Shown: one piece after another, positions 17,211-26,353 of the stretch
Position numbering within the stretch: position 1 is the first letter of the stretch
Layout of the letters: each line of letters opens with the position of its first letter
Assembly: GCA_965246935.1 (NCBI GenBank)
Contig: CBDFGC010000028.1
Span: 62,001 to 126,000, forward strand
Direction of reading: 5' to 3'
DNA length: 64,000 nucleotides
Origin: JAZKFT01 sp965246935
GTDB lineage: Bacteria; Bacteroidota; Bacteroidia; Chitinophagales; Chitinophagaceae
The notes under the pieces: model-generated
The model's input: the letters and a program-made list of their open reading frames with translations, nothing else
What the model was told of the DNA's origin: nothing
Databases searched by the model: none
Made by a program: the position numbers and the translations under genes

Positions 17211-18938
17211 ATGAAACAAGCTACTTCTGATTTTGACATCGTCATCGTTGGTGGCGGTATTGCAGGTATTTACACAGCATGGAGACTGCTTATGGTCGAT
17301 AAGGCTGATCCGGGCAAATTAAAAAAATGGAAGAAAAAAGATCAGTTGCGTATTGCTGTATATGAAGGAAGTGACCGCATCGGCGGCCGCCTGCTTTCTG
17401 CAACACCTCCGGGTTTTGATTCTGCCATGAACTGTGAAATCGGTGGAATGCGTTTTGTTTCTACGCAGCCCTATGTTTCGTCGCTTATCATCAATAAACT
17501 GAAGTTGGTTCACCCCCTACAGGTAGTGGGCGAACCGGTTAATATTATTTATATGCGGCGAAAATTACTACGCAGCTACCAGTTGTGTGATCCGGATGCG
17601 CTTCCTTACAATCTTACGGAAGAAGAAAGGCTGGCTCTTAAAAGCGGGGGAACAACAGCAGACAATTTTTTAGGCTGGGCAGTGCTTAAATTAATACCTG
17701 GTGTAGCCGGCCTGGCAGGCGATGAACTGAAGCAATATTTGCAGACAATAATTATTGACAGTGTTCCACTTTATCAACACGGCTTCTGGGACCTGGTGGC
17801 AAAAGTGCTTAGCAATGAAGCATACAGAATAGCAATAAAAGCAGTAGGATATGATGTGCTTGGTTCAAATACCAATGCGGTGAATTGCATCGCCGAATAT
17901 TTCGATTTTACGCCCACTGCACAATTCTATCTGATCGACGGCAGTTACGATGTAGTGCCATGGACCTTACAACAGCAATTTGAAGAAGCAGGTGGTAAAG
18001 TAATTATGGGAAAATGGCTGGAATGTTTCGATGAAGTTCAATTGGAAGATAATTCCAAAGGTGTTGAAATGAATTTTTACAAACTAAACGAGCCTTTATA
18101 TGCGGCAGCACTGGTGCTGGCTATGCCGTTACGCTCACTCGAATTGCTTCGGCAGACAGGGCCTGTAATGGATCCTGACCGTGCACCACAACTGCGTATA
18201 ATGATGAATGCCATATCACCCATCGGCCTTTTTAAAATGATTTTGGTGTACGACAAGCCCTGGTGGGAAAAGAAGGCTTACGTTACAAAGGGCCGGTCGC
18301 TTACTGATTTGCCGGTACGCCAACTGTGGTATTGGGGAGTAGAAATGGATGCTACAACCGGAAACCAGGGTAAAGCAGTACTAATGGCCTACAACGACGA
18401 AGAGAGTACTACGTTCTGGAGTGGTTTCAGAACGGAAGGCCTGGGACCTAACGACGATCAGGATTCGAATGAGGCAGTGCATCCGAAACACCTGATGCTT
18501 CATAAGAATGCTGCATTATTCAACCGAAAAACAGGAACGGATGCCCCGGCTTCTGCTCCTAACGACCCATGGTTAGCCCTGAAAAGAAAAAACTGGGACA
18601 GCCATCCGGCTCCCAAAAGAATGGTGGATGAAATGCACAAGCAAATTATGGAAATGCATGGGGTAGCAGATGCACCTCCTCCCATCGATGCAGCTTTCAA
18701 AAACTGGGGAGATGATCCCTACGGTGCAGCGGTACATTTCTGGAATAGCGGTTATAAATCCTGGGAAGTAATGCCGGCTATTACAAAACCGGTAGCTGAT
18801 TTCCCGTGCTTCATCTGTGGTGAAGCCTGGTCAGAAAATCAAACTTGGGTGGAAGGCTCTTTACAAACGGCTGAAATAGTGCTGCAAAAGCATTTTGAAT
18901 TAGACGAACCCGATTGGCTAACTAAAACAACAAATTAA
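17211..18938 (+). CDS. FAD-dependent amine / L-amino-acid oxidase
   Basis: A 575-residue flavin amine oxidase. The N-terminal Rossmann motif is IVIVGGGIAGIYTAWRLL (GxGxxG from about residue 13), followed by YEGSDRIGGRL and the family's CEIGGMRF. The C-terminal FAD block is FICGEAWSENQTWVEGSLQTAE. These features match the monoamine oxidase / L-amino-acid oxidase group, including oxidases that make imino acids in indole natural-product pathways. The start follows a clear non-coding leader. The next gene begins one base after the stop codon, so the two are almost certainly translationally coupled. The substrate is unknown. The RidA protein upstream fits an imine product. There is no export signal, so it should be cytoplasmic. 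Confidence 0.9.
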   Translation: MKQATSDFDIVIVGGGIAGIYTAWRLLMVDKADPGKLKKWKKKDQLRIAVYEGSDRIGGRLLSATPPGFDSAMNCEIGGMRFVSTQPYVSSLIINKLKLVHPLQVVGEPVNIIYMRRKLLRSYQLCDPDALPYNLTEEERLALKSGGTTADNFLGWAVLKLIPGVAGLAGDELKQYLQTIIIDSVPLYQHGFWDLVAKVLSNEAYRIAIKAVGYDVLGSNTNAVNCIAEYFDFTPTAQFYLIDGSYDVVPWTLQQQFEEAGGKVIMGKWLECFDEVQLEDNSKGVEMNFYKLNEPLYAAALVLAMPLRSLELLRQTGPVMDPDRAPQLRIMMNAISPIGLFKMILVYDKPWWEKKAYVTKGRSLTDLPVRQLWYWGVEMDATTGNQGKAVLMAYNDEESTTFWSGFRTEGLGPNDDQDSNEAVHPKHLMLHKNAALFNRKTGTDAPASAPNDPWLALKRKNWDSHPAPKRMVDEMHKQIMEMHGVADAPPPIDAAFKNWGDDPYGAAVHFWNSGYKSWEVMPAITKPVADFPCFICGEAWSENQTWVEGSLQTAEIVLQKHFELDEPDWLTKTTN

Positions 18939-18939
18939 A

Positions 18940-19947
18940 ATGGCTGCATTACACCCCCGTATCATTGGTGCCGGATGGGCAGTACCCCAAAAAACCCGCT
19001 TAAATGACGATCCTATTTTTGACTGGCTAAAGCAGAATGATCCCAACCAGGATCTTTTTAAAGGGTATAAAGTGCGGCATATACTCGGTGATGGAGAAGA
19101 CCTGATGACCATTATGGTACCTGCGGCAAAAATGGCACTGGAAAAAGCAAAGCTGAAGGCAACAGATATTGACCTGCTAATCGGATTGGGGTCTATCAGC
19201 GATTATATTCAGCCAAATGCATTGTCGCAATTGCATAAGGAACTCGGCCTGCCTTCAAGAGCATGGGCGATACCGGTCGGCAATGATTTCTCCAATTTTG
19301 GATCCAGCCTGTTGATTGCAGACAGCCTTATAAGAACCAAAAGAGTAAAAAATATACTGATATGTTTAGGATGTAACTGGAGCAGTAATGTTGATTATCA
19401 TACCATCCAGTCTATCAGTGCCGCCGACGGGGCAGGGGCGGCTGTGATGGCGATGAGTGATGATACATCAAAATGGTATGTATCGGATCATCATACGGTA
19501 ATGGATACGCAGTTCTATGGCTCCATGTACACGGATGGGCTGGCATTACAACCGAACGCTCCGGTTGACGGATACAGCCAGGTGTTTTCCCCGCATTTCT
19601 TTCAGATAACTGCCGAGGGGGCTAATGGTTTTAAAGAATTCGGAACAAAGATTGCCCTCACGTCGGTAAAAAAGTTGTTGAAGCAGAATAATATTTCGGC
19701 TGCTGATATTTCTTTTATGCCACATCAAAGTTCCTCAGTGCTGATCGATTACTGGTGTGCTAATTTATCGCCTAAACCTGCCCAAGTCCTATCCACCATT
19801 GAAGAAATAGCCAACATTACGGTAGCTACCCATGCCCTCAACTTTGCATGGTTCGAAGAAAAAGGAATGATTGAAAAAGACAAAGTAGTAATGATGGCAC
19901 TTTCTCCCGATATGCATGCCAACGCTATGCTGTTAGAGCGTGGATAG
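18940..19947 (+). CDS. KAS III-like thiolase-fold protein lacking the catalytic Cys
   Basis: A 335-residue protein of the FabH (beta-ketoacyl synthase III) fold. Supporting features are the strand-helix pattern ALEKAKLKATDIDLLI, SAADGAGAAVM (FabH FGDGAGA), the His in MPHQSSS (H262) and the Asn in IANITVATH (N292). The nucleophile region of FabH (A-A-C-x-G-F) aligns here with GNDFSNFGSSLLIADSLI, which puts Phe117 at the Cys position. Two of the three catalytic residues are kept and the acyl-accepting Cys is not. It may be a non-covalent acyltransferase or decarboxylase, or the silent half of a heterodimer, as known for some KAS III relatives of secondary metabolism. It is coupled to the upstream oxidase by a 1-bp gap. 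Confidence 0.83.
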   Translation: MAALHPRIIGAGWAVPQKTRLNDDPIFDWLKQNDPNQDLFKGYKVRHILGDGEDLMTIMVPAAKMALEKAKLKATDIDLLIGLGSISDYIQPNALSQLHKELGLPSRAWAIPVGNDFSNFGSSLLIADSLIRTKRVKNILICLGCNWSSNVDYHTIQSISAADGAGAAVMAMSDDTSKWYVSDHHTVMDTQFYGSMYTDGLALQPNAPVDGYSQVFSPHFFQITAEGANGFKEFGTKIALTSVKKLLKQNNISAADISFMPHQSSSVLIDYWCANLSPKPAQVLSTIEEIANITVATHALNFAWFEEKGMIEKDKVVMMALSPDMHANAMLLERG

Positions 19948-19977
19948 ATTATACGGCTATCAGATATTAGCAGTCAG

Positions 19978-19999
19978 CCATTAGATTTGAAGCTAATGG
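19978..19999. terminator. Weak hairpin between convergent genes
   Basis: CCATTAG/CTAATGG stem of 7 bp with an 8-nt loop in the short gap between the KAS III-like gene and the cyclase-like gene. There is no clear U-tract, so termination is only possible. Confidence 0.3.
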
Positions 20000-20052
20000 T
20001 AGCGGGTAATAGTAAAATAATTTACAAATTGTTGGTATCGCAATCTGTATTT

Positions 20053-23000
20053 CTAATTGATAAACTGTTCATGGAGGTGACGGACCTTCCCATCTGCTCC
20101 CCACTGTTGATAGGCGTCAATAGCTAATCGAATGTCGCTTGAATAGTTGATACCCATTCTTTTTTTCATACGTACCAGGTGTTCAAATGCAAGACCGCGG
20201 TCCTGGATATAGCCGGCATCCAGCGCCGTTTCGGCTGCCTGTGTAAACTTTTTTTCTGCGGTAATACCGTCACCATCAAAGCCTTCCCTGATTGCTTCAA
20301 GCAGCAGCGCTTTGTGTAAAAAATTAGACGGACAGAGTTGTGCCCAGCCATTAAATTTATCAATACCGGCGTTTGCAATAACTAAGAAATTAGCAGCAAT
20401 TTCTCCGTTAGATGCTGCTGCCTGGTACAATGCGGCTATGGTATAAAATTGTTCGAGTTCAATTTGCCCCGGCTGGTTGGCAAAGGCAGGTAACAGTGGA
20501 ATCGCTTTTTCGGCCCAGCTATTAGCTTCCTCCCAGTTGCCGAAATGAACATGTAGTTTTAGCTTGGATACAAAATAGTAGGCAATCTGGTTGAACAAGT
20601 CCGTTTTACAAATACTGGCAATATCTTTTTCTTCATCATATTTCTCATCCGTTAGCGACGTGTAATTGATCGTACGGCCCTGGAAGGCTTTTGCTACCTG
20701 TTCTTCATGCATCAGGTGAAAGGCGGTATTTATAACTGTGTTATTGTTCCTGGCAAAATGTTCAACTGCTGTTTGTATCACCTCTGCTAACTGTTTTCCG
20801 CAGGTGCTTTTTTGTATCACGGCAAGCGACAGATTAAAGCAGGCAAAGATGGTATCACCGGTTCTGAAGCCAGCGTCGGCGCCGATATAAGAAAGTGGAA
20901 TAAGTTGAGCAATCGGTAATTTCCAATGGCCAATAAACCAGCCATGAATAAAAAGTACTCTTGATTGTAGTGTATAGTTATTTTTCTTATCCACTTCCAG
21001 CGAAAGATTGCTCCACCTGAATGTTGTGTTCGTATCGCCGGTAAATGCCTGGTAAATAATGGAATACATCGCATACACTTCTGCTGCCGACTCACCATTT
21101 CCGAATTCAAGCGTAAGCCGTTGGCAAAGGATGGTCATCAGCGCAAACAATTCTCCCTGCTGGCTCTGGTAGGCAAACGGACCAAGTGAAAGCAGCAGTT
21201 TAATTAGTTTTTCTGTTTTGGGATCCTTCAGCTTTTTATGATCAATCAGGCTTTCAATGTCTTTATCCTGCATCAGTGCCGCAATAGCACCCATGTTTTC
21301 CCCGATCGTTTGCCCGATGGATGGCAGGTCACGGGGTATGGACTGGCCCAGCAGTTTCACACTTTCCAATCCCACATCCAGCGCTTCTTTTACAAAGCCC
21401 AGCCGGAAAAGCCTCATCGCTTCCAGTTCATAATAAACTTCTGCCTTGTCCTTTTCGTTTGCTTCATTCCAATGATTTGCAAGCCGGAAGTAAAAAGGTG
21501 GCAGGTTGTCTTTGAAATTTTGCTCGTACCACTCAGCACTTTCTTTATGCAATTGCCTTCGCTGTTCGGCCAGTGTCATTTCATAGGCTACTTCAACCGT
21601 TGTGGCATTCATAAAAAGATACCCATTCAGGTTATCTACAACGGTTTCGTTCAGAAATCCATACTGTTCTACTTCATTCAAAAAGAATGGTACAGAAGGC
21701 CGCTCACTGACGATTGGATAAATACTGCAAATGATTTTTTCTGAAAACCTGTTACCAACTACACTGCCTACTTTTAACGATAATTGCGACCCCTGCCCCA
21801 ACCTGTCAATACGCATTCGTACAGCTCCTCTCACGGTTTCCGGTAACGAGAGGTTTTTCGTACGTGCATCTTCAACCAGGGAACAACTGTTGTTTGAATA
21901 CACCAATAATTCCTGGTCAATCAAAGAGTCTGTAAGCTCTGTACAAAAAAAAGGGTTGCCCTTTGACATGCTGCGAATAATATCCGCAATGTCCCTGGAT
22001 ATGCTACCGACACCGAGTTTAGCACATACCAATGTTTCAATGTCCTTATCAGCTAATGCTTGTAAACTACAATTTCGGGCACCCAATTCCTTTAGATGCT
22101 CCACTTCAGAAAGTCCTTCGGCAGTTTGAAAAGCAAGAATAACGAGGCAGGTGGTTAGCTGTTCCTTTACGGATACCAGTAGTTTCCAGGTGGATTCATC
22201 CACCCACCGGGCATCATCAATCACCAGGACAAGTGGTTTATGCTTAGATTCCTTTTCCAAAAGCGCCAGCAGAAAATCATGGGTAGCCTGTACCCGTTGG
22301 TTGCCGGTGAGTGTTCTTATTTCTTCACTTTCGGGGATGGCTGTATGCAGCACAATATTCAACAGGCAAGCCTGGTTACCAAACCGGGAGAGCAGATTTT
22401 CCTGAACTGCCGCAGGACTTACTTCCGGTTGCAGGTGGTTAATATCCAGAATTGTAGCAATAACTGCCCGCATGGAAGCATAAGGCGTATTGCGTAGGAG
22501 AAAATCACCGGTAGCTTCCGCAATCAGGCAATTTTCTGAAGCGATGCCTCTGGTAAACTCTTTCAGCAATCTCGTTTTCCCCATCCCACTTTCGCCTTCC
22601 ATTAGTATACATTCCGTTTTGCCTGATATTATATTTTGAAAAGCTTGTATTAAAATGGCCAACTCATTTTTGCGTCCAATGGAAACCGGAATATCAGATT
22701 CTACCAGGCTTTCGTCCAAAAGACTCTTGGGAATATATAATGAGATGGGTTCTTTACTACCCTTTACCGTAGCATTTATTTGCCCGCTATAATTCACCGA
22801 TTTGTTAGAAACGCTATAGGTAGCTTTGTCGCAAAAGATTTCATTCTTTTTTATTCCGGCAATATGTGCACTCTTGTTTACCACATCGCCAATCACCGTG
22901 TAATGCCGGAGTGAATGATTACCCAGAATGCCACAATAAGCCATGCCATTACTAATACCTACACTGTTATCAATCTTTGATTTTTTTAGCAACTGGTGAA

Positions 23001-24021
23001 TTTCAAAACCGAGACGAACACTGCGCTCGGGATCGTCAATATGCGCTGATGGCGGGGGGCCAAAACAGATCAGCATATTAGATTCTTTCTCGTCCATCCA
23101 AACCTGGTTGAGTAATCCATCATATTTCTGCACCAATGGCCTTGCCAGCGCCACTGATTCATGCAGCATGCTCAGGTTTTCTGAAGCACTTTTACCGTTA
23201 TTTGGCAACCGCACAAATAAAATAGTTACCGGCCTTATTTCAGCAATCCATTTAAAATGTTCTGCATTTAGCGGAAATGTAAGGGTACGGGGCACAAATA
23301 ATTGTAATTCCTGCATGGCTTCGTCCGGCAAGGGCAAACAACCTGCGTCCGTGAAGTCCTGCAACGTTGGGGCATCGTGTAAAATGGAGGCGCCGTAATC
23401 AACGGGATTACTTTTTAATTCGCTGCTGAGGAAAGAAAGTGCAGTATTCGTAATGAGTAACTGATTGGGTGCCCCGTTTTTTGATGCCAAAGACAAATCA
23501 TTAAATACCTCACCGAAAAAACTGACCAGGCGATTACCGTGAATGCCTTCCAATTCCGCCATTTGCCAGGGGCCCATGGATAAGATGACGTGCAGCGAGA
23601 ACCGTTCTTTTTTATCATCTAAAGTATTCCGTTCTTCTATAATCTTAAAAGCGCAGGCTGCTGCCAGTTGAACGGATTCCGCTGCTTTGCTTTTGTCACC
23701 CGGCCATCCACACATCAGACCATCACCCGCAAAAAATAAAGGTTGGCCGCAGTATGCTGCTACCAGATTCAGTACAAAGTCATAATGATTGTTGAGTATA
23801 CCGGCTATTTTTTCTACGCCGCTAAGGGTGTCTTTCATCAGCCGGCTGCACAGCGGGGAAAAATTGCACAGATCTATCCAAAGCAGGGTAACATGATCTT
23901 CTTTGAGCGGATCACCCATTTTCCGCCCCGGATCATTGGCGTACTGGCTTCTCAGAATAGCCGGAACAAAGCTTGCAGCTAACTTATCCGCATCATTTAC
24001 CAAAGGCTGCATTACGTCCAT
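20053..24021 (-). CDS. Soluble-adenylyl-cyclase-like protein (cyclase x2, AAA ATPase, TPR)
   Basis: A 1322-residue multidomain signalling protein. Residues 40-200 form a class III nucleotide cyclase domain with both candidate metal Asp residues (WIDLCNFSPL at D50 and FAGDGLM at D100). A second cyclase-like domain lies at about 260-440 (VGISNGMAYCGILGN, then YTVIGDVVNKSAHI). A STAND/AAA ATPase domain follows, with Walker A EGESGMGKTRLL near 480 and Walker B LVLVIDDARW near 600. The C-terminal half is helical and TPR-like. This order is that of mammalian soluble adenylyl cyclase and related bacterial sensors. In the second domain the expected transition-state Arg (N-x-x-x-R) is His, so cyclase output may be weak or altered. 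It is cytosolic. It converges on the ThDP/oxidase/KAS III cluster, but any link is inference. Confidence 0.88.
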   Translation of the reverse strand: MDVMQPLVNDADKLAASFVPAILRSQYANDPGRKMGDPLKEDHVTLLWIDLCNFSPLCSRLMKDTLSGVEKIAGILNNHYDFVLNLVAAYCGQPLFFAGDGLMCGWPGDKSKAAESVQLAAACAFKIIEERNTLDDKKERFSLHVILSMGPWQMAELEGIHGNRLVSFFGEVFNDLSLASKNGAPNQLLITNTALSFLSSELKSNPVDYGASILHDAPTLQDFTDAGCLPLPDEAMQELQLFVPRTLTFPLNAEHFKWIAEIRPVTILFVRLPNNGKSASENLSMLHESVALARPLVQKYDGLLNQVWMDEKESNMLICFGPPPSAHIDDPERSVRLGFEIHQLLKKSKIDNSVGISNGMAYCGILGNHSLRHYTVIGDVVNKSAHIAGIKKNEIFCDKATYSVSNKSVNYSGQINATVKGSKEPISLYIPKSLLDESLVESDIPVSIGRKNELAILIQAFQNIISGKTECILMEGESGMGKTRLLKEFTRGIASENCLIAEATGDFLLRNTPYASMRAVIATILDINHLQPEVSPAAVQENLLSRFGNQACLLNIVLHTAIPESEEIRTLTGNQRVQATHDFLLALLEKESKHKPLVLVIDDARWVDESTWKLLVSVKEQLTTCLVILAFQTAEGLSEVEHLKELGARNCSLQALADKDIETLVCAKLGVGSISRDIADIIRSMSKGNPFFCTELTDSLIDQELLVYSNNSCSLVEDARTKNLSLPETVRGAVRMRIDRLGQGSQLSLKVGSVVGNRFSEKIICSIYPIVSERPSVPFFLNEVEQYGFLNETVVDNLNGYLFMNATTVEVAYEMTLAEQRRQLHKESAEWYEQNFKDNLPPFYFRLANHWNEANEKDKAEVYYELEAMRLFRLGFVKEALDVGLESVKLLGQSIPRDLPSIGQTIGENMGAIAALMQDKDIESLIDHKKLKDPKTEKLIKLLLSLGPFAYQSQQGELFALMTILCQRLTLEFGNGESAAEVYAMYSIIYQAFTGDTNTTFRWSNLSLEVDKKNNYTLQSRVLFIHGWFIGHWKLPIAQLIPLSYIGADAGFRTGDTIFACFNLSLAVIQKSTCGKQLAEVIQTAVEHFARNNNTVINTAFHLMHEEQVAKAFQGRTINYTSLTDEKYDEEKDIASICKTDLFNQIAYYFVSKLKLHVHFGNWEEANSWAEKAIPLLPAFANQPGQIELEQFYTIAALYQAAASNGEIAANFLVIANAGIDKFNGWAQLCPSNFLHKALLLEAIREGFDGDGITAEKKFTQAAETALDAGYIQDRGLAFEHLVRMKKRMGINYSSDIRLAIDAYQQWGADGKVRHLHEQFIN

Positions 24022-24610
24022 TATTCAAACTTTAATGATCGGGTTACTTCCCGGATTGCTAATAGTCAGGTCATGGGATTTTCCATTGAAATTGAATAAG
24101 ATGAATACGGTTTTTGGTAAAATTTGGCAGAATACTGATTACCTTAAAAATTCAATCAGTTGAAAAGACATACAAATATTCATAAATCATGGCAAACAGT
24201 GAGCGTTCTTTTGGAAATGAGTTTTTGAATGAAGTTGATTGCAACCGAAAGCCATACCTTGTTTCAAGAAAAGAACACCGTTTTTGTTTTCGCTTTTACG
24301 ATAACCAGGTTTAGTTGTTTTTTAGCCAATAGTAATTGTGTCCGGTTATCCAATCAGCATGCCTAAAAGTAATGATTTTTCTGCGACTTCTTTTAGTGCC
24401 GGTACAGGCATGGCATTCTTTCAGCGATAAGGTTTTATCTGTATGGGCAATTACCTCTCTAAACCCGCTCAGTGTTGCACCACTACCCATTTCGCTCCGA
24501 ATTTTTTTCATAAAAGTAAAGTGCTAAATCAGCATTCAATTTCTTCTTACTTTCCTGATAAAACTCTGGTATTACACCCCTATATTTGCAGCCAAATTGA
24601 AAAACAGAAT
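24022..24610. other. Divergent intergenic region upstream of atpB
   Basis: About 590 bp between the cyclase-like gene and atpB. Apart from the atpB promoter at its right end I see nothing clear. A 66-codon minus-strand frame at 24311-24511 has no recognisable family and is not annotated. No atpI or atpZ gene is visible here. Confidence 0.5.
24581..24588 (+). promoter_or_regulatory. Bacteroidota -7 element TATATTTG of atpB
   Basis: Exact match to TAnnTTTG. It would start the transcript a few bases before 24600, about 15 nt upstream of the ATG at 24611. This supports that start codon over an earlier one at 24443. No clear -33 TTG was found. Confidence 0.6.
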
Positions 24611-25819
24611 ATGTGTTTCAGGTCGGTCAAACGTTTACTGGTATTAGCTTTTAGCTTGTCAGGTTTCTTATTCCTTAATCCGGTAAGTGCACAGCACGAA
24701 GGTGACGAAGCCACCCATGCCGAAAAGCTTGACCCAGGCAAAATAATTGTGGAGCACGTTACCGATGCCCATGATTTTCACCTCTTTACGATTGGTGATC
24801 ACCATTACTCCATTCCGCTGCCGGTGATTCTGTATCAAAACGGCGGAACTAATAAAGGCTGGCATTTTTTTTCCTCTTCCGCCTTTGAGCACGGCCATGC
24901 CATACACGATGGTTTCCAATTAGTGAATGAGCAATATGTGGAAAAGCTGAATGAAGAAGGCGTAGATACAAAAAGCCTGATGAACCAGCAGATTGTTGCG
25001 GTAGATGCAAACGGCAGGCCCGATGGAAGCGTAAAAGTGCTGGACCTGAGTATGACCCGCAACGTGGTGCAAATGCTGCTGGCCATGATTGTGCTGATTG
25101 TAATAATGACCAATATTGCTAAAAAATATGCCCGTAATGGTCCTAAAAAAGGACCGACCGGATTTCAGAATGCAGTAGAGCCGGTCATTACATTTGTACG
25201 GGACGATGTAGCCAAACCCAACCTGCGTCACCGGTATCAGCGCTATATGCCGCTCCTGCTTACTATTTTCTTCTTTATCCTGATCAACAACCTGTTTGGC
25301 CTGATACCGGGTACGGCAAATGTTACCGGCAATATTGCCATGACGGGTGTACTGGCCCTTATTTCTTTTGTGGTGATTTTAGCCAGTACTAATAAGCACT
25401 ACTGGGCACACATGTTTAATCCGCCGGTACCGGGTTTTGTGAAACCCATTTTAATTCCGGTGGAGTTGCTGGGTATTTTTACGAAGCCTTTCGCCCTGAT
25501 GATCCGGTTGTTTGCCAATATGCTGGCAGGCCACGTTATCATTTTAGCGTTTATTATCCTCATTTTTATTTTTGGTGCCATGAACAAGGCCCTAGGTTTT
25601 GGAACGTCTCCTTTATTTATTGCATTGGCCGTATTTATTTATGTAATAGAAGTGCTGGTAGCTTTTATCCAGGCTTATATTTTTACGACGCTAACAGCCG
25701 TCTTCATTGGTCAAAGTTTTGAACACGACGGCCACCACGGTAAAGAACACCATGATGGCCCTACTCACGGAACGCTTAATAAAAACGGTCACGAAGAAAC
25801 CATTGTAAGCACTATTTAG
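24611..25819 (+). CDS. atpB: ATP synthase F0 subunit a
   Basis: Proton-channel subunit of F0. From the ATG at 24611 there is a signal-peptide-like stretch (LLVLAFSLSGFLFLNPVSAQ), then a periplasmic domain of roughly 130 residues that is typical of Bacteroidota AtpB, then the transmembrane core with LLLTIFFFILINNLFGLIPG and the essential Arg in LMIRLFANMLAGH. The C-terminus is His-rich and charged (HDGHHGKEHHDG). About 402 residues. A -7 promoter element lies 22 bp upstream. It is the first gene of an atpB-E-F-H run; the gap to atpE is filled by inverted phrase repeats. Confidence 0.97.
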   Translation: MCFRSVKRLLVLAFSLSGFLFLNPVSAQHEGDEATHAEKLDPGKIIVEHVTDAHDFHLFTIGDHHYSIPLPVILYQNGGTNKGWHFFSSSAFEHGHAIHDGFQLVNEQYVEKLNEEGVDTKSLMNQQIVAVDANGRPDGSVKVLDLSMTRNVVQMLLAMIVLIVIMTNIAKKYARNGPKKGPTGFQNAVEPVITFVRDDVAKPNLRHRYQRYMPLLLTIFFFILINNLFGLIPGTANVTGNIAMTGVLALISFVVILASTNKHYWAHMFNPPVPGFVKPILIPVELLGIFTKPFALMIRLFANMLAGHVIILAFIILIFIFGAMNKALGFGTSPLFIALAVFIYVIEVLVAFIQAYIFTTLTAVFIGQSFEHDGHHGKEHHDGPTHGTLNKNGHEETIVSTI

Positions 25820-25946
25820 TCGACAGTCGTGAGTCAACAGTCGGCAGTTGAAAAGTCTTTGTTGACTAACCACTTAGCCTAAAACAGTTAACTTTTTCCT
25901 TCCACACCACTTACTGTCGACTATTGACTGCCGACTACTGACTAAA
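25820..25946. repeat. Inverted phrase repeat between atpB and atpE
   Basis: TAGTCGACAGTCGTGAGTCA with AACAGTCGGCAGTTG (25818-25853) is complementary in pattern to ACTGTCGACTATTGACTGCC with GACTACTGACT (25913-25942). The same vocabulary occurs at about 2327-2372, 48360-48402 and 48590-48630. No gene. Confidence 0.65.
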
Positions 25947-25979
25947 CTGTCTTTTTTCATTCTTTAAATATCATCTATT

Positions 25980-26234
25980 ATGTCACTGATGAACGTTTTG
26001 TTGGAAGTTGCTCCATTTGCTTTATCGCATTTGGGTGGGGCTATTGGCGCCGGCCTGGCTGCAATCGGAGCCGGTATTGGTATTGGCCAGATTGGTAAGG
26101 GTGCTGCAGAAAGTATTGCCCGCCAGCCCGAAGCCGCCAACGACATCCGTGGTGCAATGATTTTGACCGCCGCCTTCGTGGAAGGTGTGGCTCTGCTGGC
26201 TGCCGTAGCTGGTTTGTTGGCTGTGTTCAAATAA
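25980..26234 (+). CDS. atpE: ATP synthase F0 subunit c
   Basis: An 84-residue two-helix proteolipid. Helix 1 is glycine-rich (GGAIGAGLAAIGAGIGIGQIGKG), the polar loop is ESIARQPEA, and helix 2 carries the ion-binding Glu68 in TAAFVEGVALLA. The residue after the Glu is Gly, not the Ser/Thr of Na+-type rings, so proton coupling is expected. It forms the rotor ring with several copies per complex. A 10-bp-stem hairpin follows the gene at 26254-26292, before atpF. Confidence 0.97.
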   Translation: MSLMNVLLEVAPFALSHLGGAIGAGLAAIGAGIGIGQIGKGAAESIARQPEAANDIRGAMILTAAFVEGVALLAAVAGLLAVFK

Positions 26235-26253
26235 GCTGCTACCGCAAAAAGAA

Positions 26254-26292
26254 AAAGCCGTACGCAAAGCACAGGGCGGCGGGTACGGCTTT
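26254..26292 (+). terminator. Hairpin between atpE and atpF (attenuator or mRNA stabiliser)
   Basis: Perfect 10-bp stem AAAGCCGTAC / GTACGGCTTT with a 19-nt loop, 19 bp after the atpE stop. No long U-tract follows. Since subunit c is needed in excess, a partial terminator or 3' stabiliser for atpB-atpE would make sense, which is inference. Confidence 0.55.
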
Positions 26293-26353
26293 ACCTTAAC
26301 AACCGGCGAATGAAAACGGATAAATAATAACTGATAACTGACAACTTAATACT

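Noticed and set aside
24311..24511. 66-codon minus-strand frame in the gap before atpB
   Set aside because: No recognisable family, no promoter or clear ribosome-binding site; could be chance or a remnant.
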